A stretch of 64,000 nucleotides of DNA, from the NCBI GenBank assembly GCA_027924585.1, contig BSBM01001138.1:8418001-8482000 (forward strand), written 5' to 3'. Source of the DNA: Larix kaempferi. Lineage: Eukaryota > Streptophyta > Pinopsida > Pinales > Pinaceae. Under the pieces are notes generated by a model. That model saw nothing but the letters and a program-made list of their open reading frames with translations, searched no databases and was not told the DNA's origin. This document shows positions 39,001 through 50,600 of this stretch, piece after piece (within the stretch, counting starts at the first letter, position 1; each line of letters opens with the position of its first letter). The position numbers and the translations under genes are program-made.

Positions 39001-42000
39001 CCCCCCAGGAGGGATTGGTGTCGGTTCGAATTTTTGTGTTTGTTGTCAATTTTTAAACTTTAGCAAACTTTCACAATAGATTAGATTAACTTAAAATCAA
39101 CCAAGTAAAATAAAATTTAACGTCATGGTCCAATCCAAATATTGGGCCATTGACTCTCTCAGGACATAGGAACATTTTTGTATTCATTTTGCAGATCGTA
39201 TACTTTTTGCACTACAATCTTGTTCATCTTTTTTGCAAAAAAGTAATTCGGATACTAACCCACTACCTCGGTAGTGTCGTAATTAGAAAACATTTTTTTT
39301 TTTAGTTATCTACAATCAAAACACCCCTTTGCTTTCTTGAAGTAAGCTTTCAGGATAAGGGTTTGCCCGAGTACTGGCCCGAAAATAGACTCTTGGGGCA
39401 TAAAAAGTAAAATTTTTGTTCAAAAAACTTTTAAAATAAACAAGGCTCTGTCCCGAGTATGCTCTGGATCACTGTTGCTATGTTTGAACTTTGAACATGC
39501 TGATCAAACCAGAAAGGGGTTTAACTACTAGTAATTAGTCTAACCCTTCCCGATAAACCACCCATATATGAAAATCCGATATATCGATTTTTTGGCATAG
39601 TGTGGGAACATTTCTCAAAGGAAGCGGGAACTACTGGATAGCGACCTCGGGATACCGTTAGACTATACCCTCGTTTGGTATAGTGTTGATCACCTCCTAG
39701 AGACTTCGATCCAGCCCACATTTCTGAGTGAGAAGCCACCTTGCCATAATCCGGACATCTTTCCAGTACCTATGGTATATTGGAAATCTTCTCATCCATA
39801 ATAAAAACTCATTACCACATTAATTTTAAAATTGACCAAGAACATTTGCACAACATTTTATTTCCAGCATTACAGGCAACATTACTATTTTGACTCCATT
39901 TTTCAGCAGTCGTCTCTCTTATCTCTCATTGTAAATTATTTTTTAATTGTTATCATGTGTTGAATGAATTGACAATCATGTTTAATTTATATGCTGTTTA
40001 AGTCTTTATGTTGTTGTGCTTTAAAGTTATATCGCAAATCTCTTATGTCAGTTTTATGATTATATAAAAACTCCTAAAAAATTAACTCATCCACCATAGC
40101 TAGCTTAGCTTAACCAGCCTTAGCAACTTTTAGGTTCCACCCCCCTTGGCTTTGTTAGGAGTTTGCCTAAACGGAGGAGTCAAGATTCAAGTGACAATAC
40201 TTGACTCGAGGCTTGCCACGCTTACCCCATGTGTGTTTTCCGGCGGCAACAAGTCTTTTAGTAGAGAATCGAAAACCTCTGAGAATCTACGAAACAACTG
40301 AAGACTTTTGAAGAGTGCTGTCTAGCTATCTCATTGATAGCCCAAAGTGTGAAAATGTGATCAATGGTCTGATAATCCCTCCTGAAACCTGCTTGCCCTT
40401 TAGCATAAAGTTTGCATAAAATTTGGCAAAAGTATATTCCCATTAAGATGGGATTTCACCCTAGTGTATGAGCGTTTGAAAAAAAGATAGAAAAGGTGGT
40501 AGTTTTTCCATGTGTTATGGTATAGGTTTCTGATTAGTTGATTGCATTTATTGGGCATGATTGAGTTGTTTCACAGATCAGTTGTATTGAATTGTATATG
40601 AAAATGAGTTATAATAAATATGATTAGTGTTATTATTTGCAAAATGTATATTCTGTTACTGAATTCTCTCTCTTTTTTATTGATAGCAGTGGTTACGGAG
40701 GACTTGGAACCAAAGGCAAAACGGCAGAAACCGGAGAAAAAAGGTGGTAGTTTTTCCATTTTTTGTGGGATAGGTTTTCCAATAGTTGATTGCAATCATT
40801 GGATGTGTTTGAGTTGTTTCATGATCAGTTGATTTATTTTTAATATTAATAGTCTTCATACTTGACTGATGCATATCGTGTTACTGAATATCTCTATTAT
40901 TTTTACTGATATTAATAGGTTCGGAACATTCAGAATCAAAGTCAAAACGGCAGAAACAAGAGAAAAAGGAAAGTGGTAGAGGAAAAAATTCAGGATTCTC
41001 TTCTCCTCTTCCCCTCTCTGATGCTCTTGTAACATTTCTTGGTACTGGTGAAAGTCAGCTGTCCCGAGCAGAAGTGGTGAAGCGAATATGGGGGTACATA
41101 AAAGATAACAATTTACAGGTCAGTTTCTTTCTATGACATGTTTTCTCACTGTGGATTCTAAGTAAATCCCTATCATTGCTGTATTTGTTCAAGTCACTGG
41201 TTTTAAAAAGGTCTTGTTTTGATTCGTTTGGTGTCATTGTCGTGTAAGACTTCTAGAATGGTAATTAGAAAGATGCGTATGGTACAAATCGGCTGCAATG
41301 TTTCTTTTGTAACTGTTAGATGTGTAATGGGACAAGATGATAAAGGTTGTTTTCGCTAATTCTTCGTGATTAAAGAAAATGGGCACCTAGGGCATCATTC
41401 AAATATACAGGCATAATTTTTTGAAATTGCTTTACTGGTGGCTTTTACTCAGATCCTAACTTACCAACTTCATTGCAATTTGCAGTAGAGAACTATGGGC
41501 ACCCTTGTAAAGTCTCACTACATTATTGTGCATCACTTCCTTTCCTTGTAGGTTTTCAAATAGAACAGTTTAGGTTTATTTTAATTTTTTGGACACAAAT
41601 GTTGAAGGGATTGTGACTATAAAAGATACATAACAGGCAAGGTTTGTAAGCACAATAATCTCTGATCGAAAGCATGGGTTTGTGCAAATATGAAACTCAA
41701 GAACAATGGAATTGAGAATAGCAATTTTAAAATAATACACAAGGCCAAACAGTTCTTTTAAGGAACTGATAGAGATTAATCCTGATCAAGTATTTGCCTA
41801 AATTCCAACATTCTTCATATTAAACCTCTTACAGCTGCATATGGTGGTTGCAACCTACCTAAGTAATTATTTTATGAATAATATTTACAAGGTTTGCCTG
41901 CAGGTGCATTGCAATGAACTCTACCATTAGCAATTAGTGATTCATGTTGATTACTTCCTATGGATTGGTCTTCCTCTACTGGAAATAAAATGTCCAAAAC

Positions 42001-45000
42001 ACAATTTGTTGAAGGGAAGACAACATGCAATGCTGATTTTCAGACTCTACGAGAAACTGGTGGTCAATAATTCAGTTATAGCCCTAGAGCATGCTGGTGG
42101 AGTAGGGCTTTCCACAAAACCCCCATGCAGCCAAAACACACATGGTTAGCACTGCATGAAATTCATCACTTTCTCAGACCGAGCTAAACTCACTTGGTCC
42201 ACCAACTTGCCAAATCTTTTCTCACTTCTTATCCAAATAATATTTGAGTATCCACCAAGGGAAGACCTCAATTAAATAAAGATAAAGATGTTCTAGAATT
42301 CCCCACATTCAATAAAATAAGAGGATTCACCTAGAAAATACTGTAAATCAAAATGTCACAATTTATACATCCCCATAATACAAGAATAAGTTGCACGACC
42401 CCAAATCAGAAGAGAAGTAAATGAAACCCTTTATTGCAGGAAGAGACAACATAACGTTTTATCATGACTTTTAAGGTCAGGAACCAAGTTTTATGATATC
42501 CATAGATGAAAAATAGATAGATACAATAAATTAAAGAAAGGCTTTTCTTATAGAGATTATGCAAGATAAAAAACACCTTTTTCAGAAATAACTCTCAATG
42601 AGAAAATATGCATATTGCTAATGGTTCTTCATCACATTCTTCCAATTATTGTTGGAATACAAAAAATATTCTGAGATAGAAAAAAATGGAGTCAAGTCAT
42701 TGCAAAAGAGGAGGAAGTCAACTCAAAATATGTAAGAAAACCACTTTGGAATTTTTTTTGAGAAATGCTTTCACGTCCTAAGTATTTGCAATTTACATTG
42801 GTCTAATATTCGAGTTTATGTCCTTTTAGGTCAATCAAGTTTATGTCCTTTAAGCTCAATCAAGTTATTTCATTTTCTATAGTCATTGTCGAATAGGTTT
42901 TGTGGGGCAATCTCTTCAAATTTCACATTTTTTCTCCCATATTAATTTTTGTTTAAGGAGAAATTGTTGGGGGTTTTGAATGCATAAAATTGTTGCTCTC
43001 TTGTTTGCTACATAATTGTTGGGGGCTCCATAGAGACAACGATAGGCCCACCGACTCATCATTTTTGTATTCATTGCCATTTTGGATAGATTTGATATTG
43101 ACGTTCTTCTTTATTATTACTAAGTAGTACATACTAAAATGCTCAAGTCAGGCTACTAGTAGACTAGTGTCCAATAGAAGCATAAGGAAACCAATTGAGA
43201 CTCAACATATACCAATGGAAACAATCGACACATGGTTTGTCATGTGCTTGGTTATGCTAGTGGAGCAATGGTGGGTTCCTTGTCAATGAACATTGGTTTG
43301 TGGATGATCTCCTTTAGCAACATATCTAGTTCCCCATCTAAGCAATTGGCAATCTCAATTAGTAAGGGATTTTCCTCATTGTCTCTCCTGTAATTTGCTA
43401 TTGCTAACTCCGATGTGTTCTCCACTATATGACCTCTACTTCATTGATTCTTTGATAGAACACTTCATTAGTTCTTATATTGCTTGGCTCTTCAATGAAG
43501 CCTTGGCTTGCCGCTTCTTACTCCGTCAGGTCGAATCAAGTGACCCCTCTTCTTCGTACACTTCTTATTTTCTTCTTTTCTCCAACGAACCATTCCTACC
43601 TCTTGTCAATGTTACTACAAAACACTCCACAAAACATAATAGAGCCCTAGAGTTTTCGCTAAACTAAATTCTTCCAACTCTGGTGGCTAGGAGCTTTAGT
43701 AAATCCCATTTAAAGATGCTTGTGACGTCACTACTTCATTTGTAGCTTGGTTGGAGTGTGGTAGGTCATTAAATATTGTGTCCTATTAGGTTTTTAGACT
43801 CTCTTAAGATCATTTTTTCCTAAACCTCCAATCTCCTCACCAAGCCATGTGTCTTGCCCATTAAGGCTTGGGGCTACTTGCGCATGTCAAGATATCTTGT
43901 CACATAGAATGCCCACTTCAATAGATCAAGCCTAATGGTCGCTAGATATCGTGTCACATACATGCCTGTTAAATGATATCACTATGGTTTATCCAAAATT
44001 AAAAAAAAATAATTTTGCTTTCAAATCCCATTCCTCTTTTCGGTTTAGTGGAATTTAATAATTTGATTTGGAACCCCTTTTTTAATGCCTAGGTTCACCA
44101 TGTGGTTTGCCTCTTGGTTAGATGCCCTTCTAATGCGGGGAATTTGGTCTTTGAAAAGCTCTTGTTAACCTTAGCAAGTTAGTCCAAGCAGTCCTTTGAA
44201 TGCCATGTTGGATGTTGTTTTTGTTCAGAATATATATGATTAATAGTGGATTACCATAAAACCTAGCTTTTGTAGGTTGAGCTCAAGGCAATATTTTTTT
44301 TCCACTAGGTGAATTTGATTTTTAGTAGCCATTTGGAAAATCTTACAAAAGACTACTATCATTTTGGCTTCTTAGTCTCTTATGACTTGTCTTGTGAAGC
44401 GAACAAAAGTTCGTTTACTCTCAGATTACCAAAATACTTTGTATATTATTTAAAAACTCATATGGATAACATTGAATTTTTGAAAAGAATATATATAAAA
44501 GTATGAGATAAAGTGATATGAATTATGAATACAACAGTTGCCATATATGTAGTAAATCTATGGGTACTTATGGTGACCATTCACAAATGAATGTGTCCCA
44601 TAGATAATTAATAATTAAATAATAAATAATAGTTAATTATTATTGATATATTAGTGTGTTTATTATTGTTTATTAATATAAATACCTTATTCATTACATT
44701 GCCTTCCTCTTCAGAAATGCTTTGTCCTCAAAGCGTACTTATGGAAGACTTTATCCTTTGTTCTTGCTCGTAATGACTTCTCATAATCTTCCATGCTAGT
44801 AGTTGAGACACTTGATGGAACAAGATGATATGATCTTTTAAACATATCATCCCAAGTTAAATTTCATCGGAATCTTTTGTTGATCGATTTGTTGGATAGA
44901 ACTTTTCGTTTTCTGCTTCTACCTAGTTTGTTGATTTTGTCTCCATTCCGTTTTGAAATCACAACTCTTTTGACCTTGTTGTTGGTCACATCGATTCTTG

Positions 45001-47560
45001 TGATTTGGATGATAATAAGGCGTCTTAATCTTTTGTGATTGTTCCTTGGAACCATCCTTTTTTAATGTTTGTGGTAATTTGTAAATATAAACATTCTTCT
45101 GAATTCGAGTGCTTGATGAATTCTCTATTGCATCAGTCATCGTTTCTTTGTCGACAATTGATCCTTTGCAATCTAGCTTTTATTATGAAGATTTATTCTC
45201 ATGCTTTAGCTTCTTAATTTATATAAGTATGTCATGATTATGTTTCCTTAAGCGTAAGATTTTTTTCTTATAATCCGGCTTGTCGACTTCATTTTGAGTA
45301 TCTTGATTCTCTTGCTCTCTTTCTCATAACCTTTTTATTTGCTCTAGCAATTCTTGATTTACTTTCTCTAAGTACGAGTTTCCTTCATCTTTTCCTGATA
45401 TTTTTTTCTAAAGATCTTGATTCTCCTCTTCGAACTTTTGATTGCTCTGTGTTTTATTCTGTCTTCTTGATTTGTAGAAGTAGTTTTCGACTATGATCTC
45501 TTAGACGAGAGACCTCTTCTTCTTTATCCATGATAACTTTGTCGAACTCCTTCTATATCTTCTGCATTGATTTATGATCTTCTTGCGAAATCATCTTCGA
45601 GATATCTTTGTAGTCTTCAAACGACACAACTTCTGAATTTGACTTCATTGTCACATCTTGAAATGTGATTTTCTTCTTTTTATAACGAAATGTCAAAAAC
45701 CTTTTCCTTTTGTTGAGTATGAAGGTACCTAAAGTATCGATCCAAGGTGACCCTAAAATTATATCAAATGTGTCTTGATACATTGATACGACATTGAATT
45801 GAGCTACGACCTTGTAATCATCAATAGATAGTTGTAGGCTCTTAATTTCATATTTCTCATCATAAAGAAGCGTGTTATTTTCAATTACATCTAATTCTGA
45901 AAGCATTAATTGGTTCACTAGATCAACGTTTATGTGATTTTTATTAAAGGTGGGGCAAATAACGATGTAGACATTTTTCCCTTGAATAAGCCCATCGACT
46001 TTTAGTACGACATTTACAAATTTTCTAAAATTTTGAGGGAATCTTCCTTGATTTTCGCCATGAGACTCCATTTTCTTTTGCTTCCGTCAAAAGATAATAT
46101 CTTCTTCGATTAATTGGTACACTTTTGCAAAAATTTACCGAAGATGATGAGCTTCGATGATAAATTTAATGTATCCTTTTGTTTCTCTTTATAGTCTCAA
46201 ATATATATATATATGTGTGTGTGTGTGTGTTTAAATATTATAATAACAATTAATATTAAATAATATTAATTGTATTTTTTTGAATTTGATGGATTAAGGT
46301 TTTAAAATATTAAAAATAATAATAACCTATTATTAAACTAATAATAATATTATTATATAGTTTATTTTTGGGGTGAACGTCGGAATTAGGGATTAATAAA
46401 ACCTTGGGTGGTTTTATATAACCAAGGGTTTGTTTTATAACACCGTATACCATGCTTGGTTTTATAAAACCGTATGTTGTTTTTTTTCATTCTTTCTTCT
46501 TTCCCTTTTTTTATGAGATCTTTTTTTTTTAACTTCTTCTTTTTCTTTTTTTACTCTCTCTTTTTATTAGTAAGGTCAAAGACCTAATTAATTCAGATAC
46601 TCTGAAATTGATCACACAAGATCTGAAAATTCTAGCCAAAGGTCGGATCAGATGGCTAGGCTCTGATACCAATGAAGCGAACAAAAGTTCGTTTACACTC
46701 AGATTACCAAAATACTTGGTATATCATGTAAAAATCCATATGGATATAACATTGAAAAGAATATATATAAACGAAGCGAACACAAGTTCATTTACACTGA
46801 GATTACCAAAATACTTGGTATATTATGTAAAAATCCATATGGATAACATTGAAAAGAATATATATAAAACTATGAGATAAATTGATATGAATTATGAATA
46901 CAATGGGTGCCATATATGTAGTAAATCTAGGAGCACTTATGGTGACCATTCACGAATGAATGTGTCCCATAGATAATTAATAATTAAATAATAATTAATA
47001 ATTAATTATTATTGATATATTAATGTGTTTATTATTGTTTATTAATATAAATATTTTATTCATTATGTTGATTTTTGTACCTAGGAAAGTGTTCCCCTAG
47101 GTGACTTTTGCCTTAGTCACTTAAAAGGGGGAAATAAAGTGACCCTTGCATTAAATGACTTGAGATGAGCTTTTAATTGACTTCAGGGATTAAAGTCACT
47201 TTTTGATAAATTTAAGTGAGGTGAGTGAATTTAATTTTTATGAGATTTAAATGAGCATTTAATCTCAGCTACTCATCTGATCCAATTTCAGCCATTGGAT
47301 TAGATGCCCTTTCACTCACCCTAGGGTTTAGACAAAAAGAGCAAGGGAAGGCATTCACTTCCACTTTTTGCTAAAGAAGAGTGGAGAAGAGAGCAAGAGA
47401 GATTGGGCACGATTTTCGAGGAGGTTCATGGGCATTTATGAGCTGCACGAATTTCGAGGCCTTGTTTTTTAGCAACAACACAAATCTCGAGGAGACCGTA
47501 CAACAGTAAAACTGGGCACGAGTTTCGAGGAGGTTCTGGGCACATTTCGACTGTGTATGT

Positions 47561-47604
<44 letters not shown>

Positions 47605-50600
47605 ATGTTTTATATAATATAGCTCGATGGGTTAGTTCAAGCGGTTGAGAGATGTGAGTTGTAAGCATAAGGTCTCAGGATCAAATCCCAAGGTGGCTAT
47701 ACATAAATATATAAGGGCCTCACTTGATGTCCCCATTGGGTTAGGCTCCGTAATCAGAGACGACGGGGTGAGGCCCCTTCTGGTACCCCCCTTGTGATTT
47801 CTTCTCATGGACATCTCTCTCTCTCTATATTTCAAACATCAACACACACAAACACACACACACACATATATATATATGTTGATGTTATATATATATATAT
47901 GTGTGTGTGAATTATTTTTGGGTTATGCATGGAAAGAAAATGATGCTTGTTTATCTTGCGGTGGACATTATTTAGGCATCTGTGTGTCTAGTGGTTGCAT
48001 ATATGCTCCTTATGTAACAATCCTAGATGGTAAGTGAAAATCCCTTGCATTTTTCGTTGAGTCTATTTTTTTTGAAATTTGATCCTAGATGGGAAAGGAG
48101 AAACTTCATCAACTTTCTCGTTGAACCATTAGCTCATGCCATATATATATTTATCAACATTTTGAATATTTTTTTATTCCATTAGCTTTTTATACATGGG
48201 TTTTAGTGAGTTTCAATTCGATTTCGGTTTGGTTTGTAAGTTTGGGGAAAACAAGCAGAAATGTAGTTTGATATTTTTAACTTTGAGCCATAGTTGTGAA
48301 GCAAGCATTATTCAGAGACGATTGGCTCTTAACGACCTTTTGTTTAGGAAAATAATAATATTATTTGTTACAAACTTCTCACGGTTATTGTTGTCAATTG
48401 CCAATCCTTGGGAAGAAGGAATAAGAAGCATAAAAAATAAAGACCTAGAAAAAGGGAGCATGAATGCTGGTTGCCACAAATTTTAGAAAATAAGACACAA
48501 TATTTGCAAAACAATAAGCACATGAAAAGAAAATAAGGATAATGGGATGGCAATAGAAGGAAAGTAAGAGTTGTGGGAAGGGAGAGGCATAAAGAATAAT
48601 ATATAAGATACTTTTACTAATGTCCATCAAATGACCACAAGAGTAGTAGGTTAAAGGCCCTAAAAGAGGTAATGACTAATGTAAATACAATGCGGGAGTG
48701 CGAAAGCAACTTCTAGATTAATGTTGAAAGAAAAATGATAAATAAGTAAGTATTTGATTCAAATGTTGAGGGGTGTAGGGTATGTACACCTCTGTAGACT
48801 AAGCAGTGAATCCCTACGTGGAGGGGGTCCCTTGTCCCACAAACAAGGGGTCCTCATACTTCATTTTGGCATTTGGCTAGGTTGTGAGCTTATTTTAGGT
48901 TATTGTTATTATTATTATTATCAAGAAAAGGGCTCCTAACCAGAAATATGAAAAGAATAACAAAAACACATTTACTTGTGGTTATCTTTGTACTAGTTTC
49001 AAATACCCTTTACTGCAACTAACATAATTATTTAACAAGAACCAAGTATTTTAACCATGGCCTCAACACTTACAAGCAACTATGTTGATGTTAGTTTAAA
49101 AAATGTGGTACAATATCTATTAAAAATATTAAGTAAATATACTTGTTGGGAGACTAGACTTACAAATGTGATTGCAATTTATTATATGTGACTTATTTAT
49201 TTATTTAGTAACTAGGGGAATTGGCAACTGGGATGGGACTAGTACTCGCGTGACATGGGGTCTAGGGGTCCAATCCCATCCTCTACCACTATACCTCTAG
49301 GTGCACCCACACAACCCGCAAGTATGGGGCACGGGTAAGTCGGGGTGATTTGAACTCATGACCTCCATTACAACATTTCCTTCATATCAAGCAAATCACC
49401 GGTTGGGCTACACCCCTGCGGGATTATATGCGACTTTAAATAAACAACCTGTTGAATTTTTATCTATTTCATGATCTTGACAGTTATTTCACAATGATTT
49501 CAAGCATTCGTTTCATCCCACAGTTTTCATTGAATAATTGCACACTAAAAATTTCAACTTAAATTGTAGTAGAAACAAAGAATCATAGAAAGATAGCCAT
49601 GCACAAGAGACACAAGAATCTTATCTCGAGAAACCCAATAGGGAGAAAACCTAACCAACTTTTCTTAGAAGAAATCAATCCAATTCAAGCACAATATCAT
49701 TCATGAAGAGAAACGCTGAGGTTCACCCTTCACAATAAACCATAGCAAGGGTAGCGAATCTTCTAAAGACAATAAGAAACCCCAAAATTACTTCTTGTGA
49801 TCTTCACTAGCCCTCCTTGAAAAATGCGCACCAATGTTGCAAAGATGATGTTGGATTAAGTGTGCAAAAATGAAATGACGGAGAACTTTATTTATATCCT
49901 TCAGTTCACTTGAATTTTTCACCAGTGGATCCGACTTGCTATTTTGATCTTTATCTTTTATTTTATCTTTAGGGACGACTTGCTTTTTGTCTTTAATTTT
50001 TTCCTTGGGACTTCTTCAATGCTATTTGGGACTTCTTCAAAGATTGACTTGACTTCTTGGTTATTTCTTCATCATATAAAAGTTGTCCTTGTTGATGTTC
50101 ATCTCCTCACATGTACGTCTATTCACAGAGAGCTCTAATGTTGATTTGACACCATTCTAATAAGTCTTAGACACTCCTTAGAGCCTATGTCAAATTCAAC
50201 ATTAGATTAGACTTTGTGTATTCCACAAGGGGATGAAATCCCCTATAAAATGAACAAGTCAACTCACTCTAATATAGAATAGATCACTCTATCATAGAGC
50301 ACTCCCTCATAGAGTACGCAGTGTGACCTCTAGCCTTATTCACTCTTATTCAACACACATAGCTAATCAAGGCTATGTGCCTCGAGCCTTATTCACTCTT
50401 AGTCAACACACATGACTAATCAAGGCGACGCCAAGGCCATTCTCCACTAGCCATTGGTCAACACACTTGACTCATCTGGGAGAATGTCTGCAGAATGTTT
50501 GGCCGATGCTGTAGCCTGGAGAAACATCAACACAAGCAAGTTGAGAATCTCATCTACACCATTCTCGATACAATTTTGATAGAAATCTTTGAAACTTTTT

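Larger units (their letters stand above)
44395..47067 (-). mobile_element. small non-autonomous LTR retrotransposon with retropepsin-like ORF
   Basis: LTRs lie at 44395-44698 and 46673 to about 47067 (TGAAGCGAAC...). Next to the right LTR, GGCTCTGATACCA at 46659-46671 is the complement of initiator tRNA-Met, a primer binding site for minus orientation. A GA-rich tract (GAAGAGGAAGG, minus, near 44712) precedes the left LTR. The only good ORF is at 45553-46071. No RT or integrase is seen, so it would depend on another element's enzymes. The target duplication is not clean (TCTTG/TGTTG). Confidence 0.85.

Noticed and set aside
43395-43667. 90-codon ORF in intron 4
   Set aside because: No family resemblance, isolated, and no splice or promoter context.
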